Assembly: GCA_037447655.1 (NCBI GenBank)
Contig: JBBHKE010002643.1
Coordinates: 1 to 64,000 of the forward strand
DNA: 64,000 bases
Origin: Zygnema cylindricum
Taxonomy: Eukaryota > Streptophyta > Zygnematophyceae > Zygnematales > Zygnemataceae
Direction: 5' to 3'
This document shows, piece by piece, positions 31,759 to 43,216 of this stretch (the first letter of the stretch is position 1; each line of letters starts with the position of its first letter). Below the pieces are notes generated by a model, which was given only the letters and a program-made list of their open reading frames with translations, searched no databases and had not been told where the DNA came from. The position numbers were made by a program, and so were the translations under genes.

Positions 31759-33322
31759 ATGGATTTCAGTACCATGAATAGAATGGAGGATGTGGTAATG
31801 AGAGAGAGAAAAGGTTTACAATCTGAATTTTGTGTTCTTCAAAAAAGTGGAAACATAAAAAGTGGAAATATGGAAAGTGAAAATGAAGGAGAATTTGTTC
31901 CTCTCCTTTTGAGGTGTTCAGGAAATGAAGATTCTTCTCTGGACCAGGAGTCCTCGGAAGAGAGACCTCTAGATACCTGTGACGTGGATAGCCAGGTTAG
32001 AGCTCTTTTTTTCTGTCTCTGTTTTGTCTTTTTCCTCGCCTCTGTCCCTCTCCCCTTGTCCTTCTCCCGCGTTGTCCCTCTTGCCCCTCCCTCCCTGTTT
32101 TTCCCCGTGTTTTTCCTCCTCTCTCTTTTTTTCTTCTGCCTCCCTCCCTCAATGTTCAAAGTCATTCTTTTCCTCTCTTCTGCTTCATCTCCCTCTCCTC
32201 CCTCTCCTTCTTTCCTCCTCTCCCTCCCGTCCCTTCCCTCCCTCAATACCCTCCCTCCCTTCCCTCCCTCTCCTCCCCTTATTTTAACTTTTCCCTTACT
32301 GCTCTTTCCCTGTCCTGTTTTTACAGAATCCCACTCCCTTCTCCCCCCCTGGCTGTTCAAATGGCTACAATTCTGAGGCTGTACGGCCTTCTCGGAGACT
32401 CAGCAAAGGGAGGAGATTGGAGCCGTACTGTTTGGAACCCGAGCCAAGGACTCCCACTACCGACAAAATTGGTGTGACAATGTCCCATTTTACTACTGTG
32501 GGAGAAGGAGAGTTGTCGCCTGCTTTCAGAGCTGGTGAGGTTTTGTTCCTTTTTTGTCTTCTTCTTTGTTTTTGTTTTTTTTTTGTTCTTTTGACTTTGT
32601 GTTTATAATGTTTTTGGTTTTTGGTAGCTGTTTTTTTTGCTTGCTTGTTTGTTTTTTCCTTTTTTTTTTCGGTTTTCCTTCATCGTGGAAACGTGGTTAT
32701 TGGGGTTGGTGCTCTGGCTTTTGTTTTTTTTATAAGCTTTGCGTTGGTAGTCTGTTTGTAATTTGGATGGAAAATGAAAATAACTATTTGTCTTTTGATT
32801 GTTATTTGTGTTTTAAAATGAAAATTAACTTTTTTGGGTGTCTTTTGATTGTTATCTTTATCTGTTTGTGTGGGACAGCTGACTATCCCATGGTTGTTTT
32901 GGATTTATTTAAGTTTGTTTGTTATGGTTTCTGTTTTTTTCATGATATTTGATTGTTTACAGTTGAAGAAACAAGATGATTTGAAGGATGTGAATATTGG
33001 CTCTGTTTTGTCTTCATTTGGTTCTTTTCAGTTGGACACAGGAACATATGAAACCAAATGGATACGAAGTATTGATTCTGTTTTGTCTTTTCTGTTTCGT
33101 TCTTTTTGTGTGGTTACAGTTGACCAAGAAGATTCGACATCGATGGTTTGCCAAACGCCAGCTGGACGAGAGTATCGGATTCCTCCGGTTCTTGTTTGTC
33201 CCGGAGCTCCTCGGAAGCGACAGGTGGCGAGAAGATTGAGGATGTCGGAGACCGTCAGGAATCTTTTGAGACCGTTGGATTTTGAATCTTGTCTCACTAT
33301 TGAACCGCTTCGAGTGCAGTGA
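31759..33322 (+). CDS. SIAMESE-RELATED (SMR) type CDK inhibitor
   Basis: Plant-specific inhibitor of cyclin-dependent kinases; family members block mitosis and promote endoreduplication, usually in the nucleus. Three exons join in phase: 31759-31995, 32327-32534 and 33120-33322, giving 215 residues. The last exon carries the family signature CQTPAGREYRIPPVLVCPG followed by APRKRQ, matching the CxTPxxxExxIPxxxxCPxAPRKxR block, and then LLRPLDFESCL, matching the C-terminal F/LxPPDLE-type cyclin-binding motif. Residues 1-145 are Ser/Glu-rich and not conserved, as usual in the family, though the protein is longer than typical angiosperm SMRs (about 100-130 residues). The start is the first ATG after a GTGAGTC leader; an upstream GTG is in frame but not used. 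Introns are GT-AG with pyrimidine- or T-rich ends. Two extra acceptor sites precede exon 3. The family call rests on motifs read by eye. Confidence 0.75.
32961..33119 (+). promoter_or_regulatory. Tandem alternative 3' splice sites in intron 2
   Basis: Three acceptors, each CAG followed by TTGA or TTGG, end at 32962, 33031 and 33119, each after a TTTTGTCTTYT-type pyrimidine tract. Only the last keeps the reading frame open; using either of the first two introduces a stop within seven codons. Confidence 0.55.
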
Positions 33323-36300
33323 AGAAGCTACTATATGGAGCTTTTTCGCTCCGTTATATGCTACTGTTTCTATGTTTCTATCTGCTTTTCCTGGAGATAT
33401 TTCTTCATTGCTCGGATATACATTACTATTTCTATGTTTTTTTCTATGTTTCGCGGATGTTCTTTTTCATTGCCGAAGGCGGTGGAAAGTTGGAAGTTGC
33501 GTTTTTTTTCTGAAAGGTTTCCTTTTGGTTGAGATAAGTTGTTGAGATTGATAGTCTTTTTTTTATTTTATTTTCTGGGAAAAGAGTAAAAATGATGTAA
33601 AAAACTTTTAAAGGTTTTGACTGATGGTGGAGAGAGATATGCAACTAACAATGATGAGTTGTTAGTTTGCTGTCTTTCAGGTTTTTAAGTTCTGGTCTAG
33701 TAAATATCTGAGGTTAGTTCTGAGTTTTTTTTTTTTTTTTTGTGACATAGTGATGAGGATTGATGAAAGGTAGATATTGTGAATTTGATGGTGTGTAAAT
33801 AGTGTAAATTGTACCTCTTGTAACTTTGTAGGGAAAAGTTGTAGATTGTTTTGTGCGAAGGGGTGAGATTAGTTTTTAGTTCAATTGAGGATGATCCATT
33901 CAATCAAAATGATTGGCTAAAAAGCCTTCAATCCATTTGTCTTGATTTTAAAACACAAACATTTTTTTCTGAAATATTTTTATCTTTTTTGTTTGGTTTC
34001 TGTGTTTTTTTATTAACCAGAGTACCTTCAATTTTTTTCTTCCTTTACTAGTACATGTTATTGTGTATTTTTGTTTTTTTTTTTGCATTTTTTGCATTAC
34101 AATTGGTAAACTGGCCACCTTTGCTATTATATGTACTTTTTTAGTATATTCGTACCGTGAATCTATATGGGTCGGCATTTTCGGCACACATACAACTGTC
34201 ACTTTTTTGTCTGGTAACTGATTATTCTGTCTGGTTACGGTTCCCCCGGTCTATGTTTTTTGCTTTCAGTTGGAACAGTAATTTTGGGAAAGTAACAGTT
34301 CTATGTTTATCTGCTCTGTTTATTGAATATGACATTTCCTGCAAAGTAAAGAAAAAAAATGTTTATAAATTTATAATGAAATAATATGTATATTTAAAAA
34401 TATATTATACTTCGTTCCTTTTGATGGTAACAAAAAGGCTTAACTTCTATGTCTTTTATTAATTGGGATAATAAGAAAATGCACTGAAATTCCAACCTAT
34501 TCGATCTTTATTAAAAAATACGATAGGAAAATACCGAAGATGCATTGTAAAAGTACTTTTGGTCGTACGGATAAACGTATGAAGCAGTGTTCTTTAGTTT
34601 TTATTGATGTGTATGACTTTTGTTAAGAACGCAAGATGAGGAGACCATCTGAAACCTATCAAACAAAAAAAAAAAAAAAGGAAAAAAGTGCAAAAGAAAC
34701 TAAACGCACGAACAAAAAACAGCTAGCCTACGGAAGCGTTGTGGTGTGCATCTATTGACTTTAACCTTAGGGCAGCAACGAAGCAATTGGACTCCATTGA
34801 GTTGAAGGACACGGTCGTTTGAGAAAACAAAAGAAACGATTATAGACGACCTAAGGGTGGTAGTGAATCGAGTAGGAGACCTCGCGAGAGAGGGGATGGG
34901 GTCGATAAGAATCAGATGGACAGGACAGGAGAAGCTCGGATCGAATGTTGGCAAAAATATAAAAAAAAAAACTAATGCTTGGACAAACGTAACAAGCTTC
35001 GTAATAACTAAAACTAATTTACTCACTGACATATCCGCTAGAGAAAGGGGAGGAATAAAACATGCCGCCTCTAAAATAGATATAAAATAGATAGAGGGAA
35101 TTTGTGCGTTCGATGGAGAGATACTATCGTCTACCACCACATGGTCTTACCAAAAGATGTGAACGGGCGGTAAATTGGGCTTTGAGAAATTCTATATTCG
35201 AGGTGATATGGGGCAATGGGATGGGCACGTGCTTTTGATAGCCAAGGAGTACAAAGTCTAGTTGTCAACCTTCATTTCACTACCACAATCCCTTGTTTTT
35301 GTAGGTCGAAGGGCTGTTATCCTCCTTGGGGATACATGACCACGAAGTACGCTTTTGGGTGAAATGGACGGTTGGGGGGACAATCTACAAAATAAATCTA
35401 AAAAAAGCTACAATCGTGAAGCCTAAGATTCCTTCCCTTGGCAATCGAGGGTTTACAGCCAGTCAGACAACAGAACAAAATTGGTGTTTACATCGACACA
35501 ATGGTACTTCTGTTCACAAAATTGACGGTAATAGTCTAGGTAATTTATACGGAACAGACAAAGTATAACTTACAGGTTTTTTTAATTATTTGTCATTCTT
35601 CGGGTAGTTGCATCTCGCCTCGGTCGAAACAGATTAAATTAAATGATAAAGGTGAATGAGAACCAAACCAATGTTACTTCTTGTCCTCTCGAGGGATTAG
35701 AGGATGAGTCTTATTTGCATTTTAAATATGCAACAAAGTCAGTGTTGTGTATGAGGTTGCCATTTTTTGCCAATTTTCGTCGAGAAGAAACAACGAATAT
35801 TTTTAGTACACGAGGATTGTGAAGATGAATGACACGATGTGTGCGTGATGCATAAATGGACAAGTAGAGCGGGTGTTAAGAGAACCATCAGAACTGTAAA
35901 ATGGGGGAATGGGGGCAATGGCTAAAAGATTAGTGTTGTTGAGTTTCTAAGTTGGGATCACTTTAGAGGAGATGATCGGGCGAGTTAAACGGATATTAAC
36001 AGTAGAGCGTACAAAGCATACAAAAGTTGAAAATTTGAGTTGTCTAATGCAACAGTTCAAGAATCACCTAGAAATTAAGTTGAAGTTTTGATAGAAAGAT
36101 ATGAGGAACGATTGTCGGTGTGCATGAAACTTCGAGGGAGGGCCGAATAGATGAGTCGCCTTTCCTTGATTGGACATAGATGGAGACAAATGGAGGTCTC
36201 GTGAAAAATCATCCGTGAACGCTTGAATACATATATGAGCGTTCAGTAAAGATATCTCTAAGGATAATAGATAATGTCAAAATCGTCATGATGTTTTAGG

Positions 36301-37380
36301 GGTTTTTTTGCAAAAAATAAATTGGTGCTCATTTGAGACCTAAGTAACGAGGTAGCTTATAAAATTGATAGCCTTTTGCTTGGTCTCTTTGGATCAATAT
36401 GTTGGTAGACTTGGCTAGATAAATGCGTGAAGGTTAGTCTTTAGTTGTCACTTTAACCAGTGATACCGTAACCTAAAGAGATTTTCAAAGAGCTTGAGAT
36501 AGCTTATCATAAAGCTTAGGGTAGGGCCTATGCATAGAACTTTACACACTATATGGAGTGAGTAACTTTTCAAGGCTCAGGTATGGCTTAATTTAAGCGC
36601 GGGAAGTACGCCCGTTTGTTGATGTACCGAAAATGCCAAATAATATTAGTATTCTTGGTTTAATGAATATGACATGTGGATGGGCGTCATTGGTTAGAAT
36701 GATTTCAAGCTTGTACGGGCTCGAGTTTTTTAGTTCGACCGCTAATATTTTAAGCATGAAATTACAAATCTCGCAAACGTAATCCAATTTCTTTTGCCAC
36801 GTCGCGAGCATTTGGTAAGCTGACACGTTTGGAAATAACTGCAGCCAAGTGATGCCAGCAAATGAGCGGAGGCGGTTTTTACTACAGTACACGGTGAAAT
36901 AATAAGTGTTATTAACTCTATTTTGGGATAAAACTCCTAACGCCAACAAAACATTAACGCTAATTTAGGCATCTAACACCTTTATTTGGATACCCATTCC
37001 CATAGTGTAGTTGTTATTGGTTGTGTTCACATAGTCGCCGTTTGAACATGCGAGAAGAGGATCGCCTAATTTTCTCCTGTCTTTATTACTAAGAATCAAA
37101 TTTGAGGGAGCTTTCCCATGGCAACGCCACTCACTTTCCCGTCTCGACGTCATTATTTGACACTTTTTTTGTAGGTTAGTAGGTAAAAACAAGCAATTTT
37201 AGTACGGATTGACAAATTCGGTACGCTACATTATTTAAAAAATCGCCCATATTAGAGTCATGGCGCTAATTAAGCGGTACCTATTTTATCGTAAAGAATA
37301 AAAATATAATTATATTGTATTTTAGGGTCGAGGGTCAAAATTTGGGAATTTTGAATAAGTGTTATTAATAATGATAGTGA
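33323..37380. other. About 4 kb with no recognisable gene
   Basis: The first 400 bp are probably the 3' leader of the CDK-inhibitor gene. 33700-34700 is T-rich. 34700-36600 is less biased and holds several 80-146 codon frames on both strands without any recognised domain; it may be an old retroelement. A decayed MITE end lies at about 36890-36970. Confidence 0.4.
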
Positions 37381-37384
37381 TTCG

Positions 37385-38235
37385 CGGTGTAGTGTTGTGA
37401 ATCGGGTCAAAACTAATCGTGATAAAACCGTTACCGATAATTATTGGTTATCGAACTATGAGGGGGTTTTGAAAACAACATAATTCCTATCGACGATAAG
37501 AGTAAAACATATAGTATATATATCACAATACTTTATACTATACTATATTATACACAATACATTATACAGTGTGGCATGTTAAGTATGATAGTAAGTTCCA
37601 AAACTGCGTACGAAACAGTACTATTGGACGGTCTAAACTGTATAATTATCGGACCCTAAGCTTATCGGTAATTCATAGTGATATATTGGTTTTTCATCGC
37701 GATAAGTCCGTTATCGATATATAGGACCAATGTATCGGTTATCGGTAGGTGAAAGGAGGTACATATCGGATACCGGAAAATAACTACCGATCCAAAATAT
37801 GACACCGTTGTACTGTAGTTTTACACTCCCATTTGATCTCTACATGGAATACCTTTCGACATAGAAGATGAATAACAAGTAGTGAAACTGGGTCGAGTCT
37901 ACAATTTTGCAGATTGGCTTTTTAAGTCAGGGAAAATATTAGTGTTGTGTATTGGTAGCCATCTGCCGATAACAGATATGTGCCTTTTTTTGACCTACGG
38001 AAAATCGATACATCGCGATGAATTACTGATAAGTATCGAGCTTAATAACCATCGGCGGAAACTGTACAATTCATACCGTACAGTTGTAATGCGTAAAGAA
38101 AGTATTGTCATGCGTGGCGTGCCATACCATACACCGTACAAATATAATACGATATAGTATAAAGTACTATGATATAACATACTATATGTTTTACACATAT
38201 CGACGATTACAAAGTTGTTGGTTCGGGAGCGATAT
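37385..38235. other. Diverged TATCG-rich hAT-like fragments
   Basis: TAGTGTTGTGAATCGGG near 37388 and ACCGATAATTATTGG/GATATATTGG words resemble the TAGTGTTGGGTATCG family. A second start, TAGTGTTGTGTATTGG, lies near 37940. Interior includes TATACTATA arrays. Boundaries uncertain. Confidence 0.45.
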
Positions 38236-38411
38236 ACCTTGAATCGCTATTAGTGTTAATGTTTGTTTTGCCACTACACTTGTCGGATTTTCAAATTGAG
38301 ACCGCCAATCGGAAGCTGAGAGTATTACCTTTCAATCGCAGCCGCCGGATCCACAATCCTACAAGTGTGTAGGGAGAAAAGTTGTTTTAATGTTTTTTTT
38401 CCACTTAAAAC

Positions 38412-38867
38412 CATAGTTAAAAAGTAGGTGAAAGTAGGCCCATACAATATGCCTATTGTACGCAAAACATACAATATGACCTTAAGACCCATATTGTATT
38501 GGTCGCAAAATGGAAAAATTTGTTAACAGTGTTGAGTAGCACATCGATTGATAAAGAATTAAAGGTCATGTCTAAATTTTGAAAAACATTCGGACAAAAA
38601 ATATTTTTCTGTGAGTTTTGAGGCATTTTTTATTTAAACCGTCAGATTTAGACGATCTAACAGTCGTTGGTCAAATTAGCGATCTAAGAAGTTCACATGA
38701 AAAGCCCATAATACAACTTACGATAAGACTATCGTCAGATTTGGACGATCGGACGGTCGCTGATCAAAGTAGCGCTTTAAGAAGATCACATGAAAAGCCC
38801 ATAACACAACTTACGATAAAGGCGCCTACAAAAGGCCTACAATATAAACGCCTACTTTTGAACTATG
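38412..38867. mobile_element. CATAGTTAAAAAGTAGG-family element, copy 2
   Basis: 456 bp with a perfect 8 bp duplication CTTAAAAC (38404-38411 and 38868-38875). It runs in reverse orientation to copy 1 and carries an internal partial duplication (the AGTTCACATGAAAAGCCCATA block occurs twice, near 38690 and 38785). Confidence 0.85.
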
Positions 38868-39043
38868 CTTAAAACATCTTTTCCCCATACACACTCGATG
38901 GATTGTAGATCGGACGGTTGCGATTGAAAGGTAAGATTCCTAGCTTTTGATTGGCGGTCTCAAATTTGAAATTGGACAAGTGTGTACGGATAAAAGATGT
39001 TTTAAGTGGCAGAAAAAACATTAACATTAATAGGGATTCACGG

Positions 39044-39769
39044 CAGAGGTCGCAAAAGTCAAAAAAATCCATACCCGAAACCGACCGTTTTTTTTTTTTC
39101 AAAATCTGAGTAACCGACGCCCGACCGAGTTTTGTCACGCTCCAAAATTGTTAACCGTTAACCGACCGTTGTTTACGAAAAAAAAAATTAACCGACCGTG
39201 CCCGCCCGTAACCTGAAAAGTACAAAATTAATCAATGTACGACGGAATAAGCCAATAATTACGATTTGTCGCGTTCCCTAAGATTTGAGAAATGAAGTGT
39301 TACTACCGTGTCAAATTTGTGACGCTTTGTCACGTTCCCTAAGATTTGCGAAATGAATAGTGTACTACTGTGTCAGATTTGCGACGCTTTGTCGCGTTGC
39401 CTAAGATTTGCGAAATGAATATTGTACTACCGTGTCAGATTTGAGACGTTTTGTCGCGTTCTCTAAGATTTTCGAAATAAATAGCTTACTACAGTACCGT
39501 GTCAGATTTGCGACGCTAATCATGATGCCACGTACTTCCACGATACCAAAAGTACAAAGAACAATAATGTTGGAGAAAAAAAGTACAAAATTTTCATTTT
39601 TTTGGTTTTTTGTTTGACCGACCGTAACTAACCGTTTTTTTTTTCCTGGTGAGTCCACCGACCGTAACCGCCCGACCCCCAAAATTTGGCAACCGAATCC
39701 GTTCCGGATCCGGCGCGGGCGGTCGGTTAACGGTCGGTCACGGTTTCGGTTGACCGTTTGCGACCTCTG
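39044..39769. mobile_element. hAT-like element, CAGAGGTCGC family, copy 4
   Basis: 726 bp with intact ends CAGAGGTCGCAAA and TTTGCGACCTCTG and a perfect 8 bp duplication ATTCACGG (39036-39043 and 39770-39777). The duplication falls inside the terminal repeat of the host MITE. It contains three short tandem blocks around TTTGTCGCGTT. Confidence 0.9.
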
Positions 39770-39986
39770 ATTCACGGTGTACCCCTCACCGTTCTATAAC
39801 CGATAATTATTGGTAGCTGTTTCATCGCGATATGTTTAGACCCGATACACAACACGAGGAGGAATTTACATATCGGCGGTGAGGAATCTGCTATAACAGT
39901 GAAATTATTTTTAAAAAGTTTTTTTATAAGTGGACAAGCTATACGGTTTAGAGAAACGCACATGTGAAAATTAAAACGGATAACCT

Positions 39987-40196
39987 TGAATCGTTATTAT
40001 TGTTAATGTTTTTTTGGTCTCTTAAAACATCTTTTCTCCTTACACACATGTCAGATTGTGGATCTGACGGCTGATTTAAAAATATAAGATTCTCAGCTCC
40101 CGATTGGCGGTCACAAATTGAAAATCGGACAAGTGTGTATGGAGAAAAAAGGTTTTAAGTGGCGAAAAAAATATTAACCGTAATAGCGATACACGG
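39987..40196. mobile_element. GCCACTTAAAACATC-type MITE
   Basis: Left part CTTGAATCGTTATTATTG then TCTTAAAACATCTTTTCTCC; right part GTTTTAAGTGGCGAAAAA then CGTAATAGCGATACACGG. The ends are slightly worn, so the TA flanks are not clear. Confidence 0.7.
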
Positions 40197-40197
40197 A

Positions 40198-40740
40198 CTA
40201 TATCACAGGGCTACGTGGACAAAGAGAGTTTGCCAGTTGTCGGCTACACAAAAAAAAATTGGCGGGCACGTGGAAGTTTAGAAACTGACACGTGTCTGCA
40301 ACTTTGGGCTCGTGGATTCCACGTGTTTGTCGCGATTCTAGAATTTGTATTCTACTATTCTGGACTGGAGATAAAAACTGAGGACTAAGCGAAAAATCAA
40401 TCACATCAAAAAAAAGCCGTTCGCATAACTCTGGTCCGTCGGCAGCATCGTCGTCAGTGTGAACATTAACTGACATTCAGCGCGACAAATAATACTAGCG
40501 TCATAATGACGTCAAAACTATACGGACTGACAGATTCTGTACGTTCACGTAGTTTAGTGTTTATAATTTCAGCGCGGATATTTATTGCCGACATAACCCA
40601 ATATAGAGTACTTAAATAAATTTGAGTAAACTTCGACTGTGAAAAAGTTCTATCACATAAACTAGAGTTCATTACTCTAATTGTTTTTTTTTGTTTTTTT
40701 ACTCTAATTTTTTCATTACTCTAATCACGATTCGCGGTGT
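40198..40740 (-). other. Inverted copy of the 10430-10900 repeat, with conserved short ORF
   Basis: On the minus strand a 92-codon frame (40476-40198) begins MSVNVHTDDDA, as at 10517. The matching DNA also includes the ATTCAGCGCGACAAAT block and the ACTCTAATT-rich stretch. After about 30 codons the two copies diverge. This may be an unrecognised non-autonomous element. Confidence 0.35.
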
Positions 40741-40865
40741 AGAGTACAACTTTGTTTTGAAAAACGAAAAATATATACATTGGAATGGATAACATTAATT
40801 ATTTATTTACGATGATTACGATTCGCGGTGTAATAAATGCTTAACGTTAATAACAATGAGTGTTG

Positions 40866-41069
40866 TAATTTTGTACCTTTTCGGTTATGGGCGGGTACGG
40901 TTAGTCGCTAGAAATCGAGTTTCGGTTTTTTTTTTTTCTTAAACGACGGTCGGTTAACGGTTAACAATTTTGGAGCGTGACAAAACTCGGTCGGGCGTCG
41001 GTTACTCAGATTTTGAAAAAAAAAACGGTCGGTTTCGGGTATGATTTTTATTGACTTTTGCGACCTCTG
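40866..41069 (-). mobile_element. hAT-like element, CAGAGGTCGC family, half copy
   Basis: Inverted half element ending GCGACCTCTG at 41069. The other half is missing; it breaks within AACAATGAGTGTTGTAATTTTG, the same junction as in the copies at 18801 and 61240. Confidence 0.7.
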
Positions 41070-41086
41070 ACTGAAGTGATAAACTA

Positions 41087-41635
41087 CACCGCGAATCGTT
41101 ATTAGTGTTAAAATCACTAATTTGGGTTCTTAAAATTTTGATTTTTTCGTAAAATAGGCCTAAAATAGGATACATGATTTTAATTTTTCCTTGACGTTAA
41201 TTAAGGTACCGTACAAAATAGCGTAAAGAACGAAACTACATTAAAATATAAATAGTGTGATGTACGGTTAATATCAGACCGTACATAAATGTACCTTTTC
41301 AAGTGAAAATTTTACTAAAAATGAATTAAATTATACAGGCACGCAGAGGAACCTGCGCTCAAAAAACGGGATTAGTCTGACACGTAAACTAGTCTCGACA
41401 TGTACGGATATTAAAATTTCACGACGGCGTACGATTTCTAATATTTTGTACGGATGCATATATTAATGTTTATAATCATACGGCGAATATTCCATTTTTG
41501 CTGTTCCCAAATTGGCATAATGCCGAAATTTCAATACACCTTTTAAAATAAATAAAAAAAAACTTAATTAGCATCAATTACGGTAAATTTTCTTCAACAC
41601 TATTTAAAATTCGACACTAATAACGATTCGCGGTG
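41087..41635. mobile_element. CACCG-ended element, 549 bp
   Basis: Ends CACCGCGAATCGTTATTAGTG and CACTAATAACGATTCGCGGTG, with TA on both sides. No frame. Confidence 0.8.
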
Positions 41636-41637
41636 TA

Positions 41638-41930
41638 CCTGCGCGCAGCCATTTTATTTTTATGTGGCTGCCGCAGTTTGGTTACAGTGAAACTGCACCG
41701 GCCATGTGATTTTTTTTTTTTTTATAATCGACGTTTTTTACGCGACACTTTTTTAACCGCCGGTACAATATTCCGCCAGTCAAAGCTATTCGACGGATTG
41801 ACCGTCAGATCTGAAATTAAAGGTACGTAGATTGTTCGAAATTGTACTTCAAATGTACAATTTCTGACAACTACAGTACCTGCGGCAGCAAAAGTTGTCT
41901 CTGCGATTAGCAATTCCCTATATAAAATTA
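41638..41930. mobile_element. Single arm of the TGCGCGCAGCC foldback element
   Basis: Begins CTGCGCGCAGCCATTTTATT and ends GCGATTAGCAATTCCC. It matches one arm of the palindromic element at 59884-60663. Here it occurs once, next to a MITE end. Confidence 0.75.
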
Positions 41931-43130
41931 TAAAAGCCTAAAATGGTAAAAAGTAAAAACATTGTCGTTAAGTTCGCGGATTTCCCTCCGTCGGAATCAA
42001 TTTCCCCTTAAGTTTTACAACTCGAGTAGAGGGTTTTTAAGGGTTTTTTAGGATTTTTAAGGGTTTTAGCATTGATTAGGCGGGGGTACACGTTTCAACC
42101 CGATTCCACCTCGTTTTTGGACTATTCGCGCCGTACGCCATTTTTATGGTTTGTCGCCCAGTTTAAATTTCTTTTTTTTTACCCCCTTTGTACTTCGATG
42201 GTTTTTCCATCGCACATTATGTAATAAAATACGTCATTTTGTTTAAAATGGCAATTTCTGCCTCAAACGAACGCCAATCAAAATGACATGTCTTTAACTA
42301 AATGCGGTACAAAATGATAATAATGCGACGCGTATAGATTTTATCCACATTGTAGCATGTTAAGTATGTAGCTCACTTTTGCGCCACGTGGCTGGTGTCA
42401 TCGTTTAGTTTGGCAGTTAACATTATGTCAGCGTTGCTCGTACATAGTGACGTGTAAATGGTATCGTGCCGTAATTGACGCGATTGATGCCATACATAGA
42501 AACTCCCAAACCAATTATATTTTATGACAGCCGTACCAATTAAAATTAAGCCGAAACATGGACGGTCGCCCTTCGCTGGAAGACTCTGGATCCTCTTGTT
42601 GGTGTTCAAGATTTCTGCGGGCTTTCTCATCTGGAAGATCACGACAAAAATTAACCGCCAGTTTGAGAGCATGGATAACAGCCTTCGAATATTTAACCTA
42701 TCACTTATAAACGGCCAACAATTTCCCACGTGAGAATCCATTCTTAGCAACAAAATTGCCATTGTTCGCAATATATGAACGCCCTTTTTCATGCAACGGC
42801 CGTGGTCGTTGTAACCCCAGGTTAAGTGAGTCCGTTACGGTCTTACGAAATCTTCCGGGGATGAGTTTTTTTCCCCTGGGCCTTCCAACTTTTTAATTAG
42901 TCGTCGCTGAACTTTAATTTCTCTCTGACAAAAATTTAACAGCGGATCACTCACTCATTAATTGCCACGTTTGCACGGACCTTCTCTCGGGCAGCCAAAA
43001 AACATTTATCCTGGCAGAAATATAGGCCGTCGCACAAATGGTTCCACCTCCCCCAGCGTGCCTCAAATTCGGGCAGACCGACAAAAAAACATCCTCCTTC
43101 TTTGAGCCAAACATTTTTACTTATACTTTT
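41931..43130. other. No gene recognised; upstream region of trihelix gene
   Basis: A telomere-like degenerate AGGGTTTTTA patch lies at 42030-42068. Short frames (the longest is minus 42792-42373) lack features. The final 80 bp are CT-rich, as expected for the leader of the following gene. Confidence 0.5.
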
Positions 43131-43216
43131 CATTCTCCAGTTTCCATTTAGCTTTTTCATCCTTTCCTTCTCTCTCTCCCTTACCTCTCTCCTTTTTAAT
43201 CTTTTCTCTTCCAACC

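Larger units (their letters stand above)
38240..39785. mobile_element. GCCACTTAAAACATC-type MITEs carrying two insertions
   Basis: A worn first copy (38240-38390) runs into a second (38390 onward). The second is split first by a CATAGTT-family element (38412-38867) and then, near its right end, by a CAGAGGTCGC hAT-like element (39044-39769). Removing both with one copy of each duplication restores a normal MITE ending GGGATTCACGGTG. Confidence 0.7.

Noticed and set aside
34700-35140. 146-codon minus frame
   Set aside because: Hydrophobic and Ser/Pro mixture without domain signature; several stop-bounded frames overlap.
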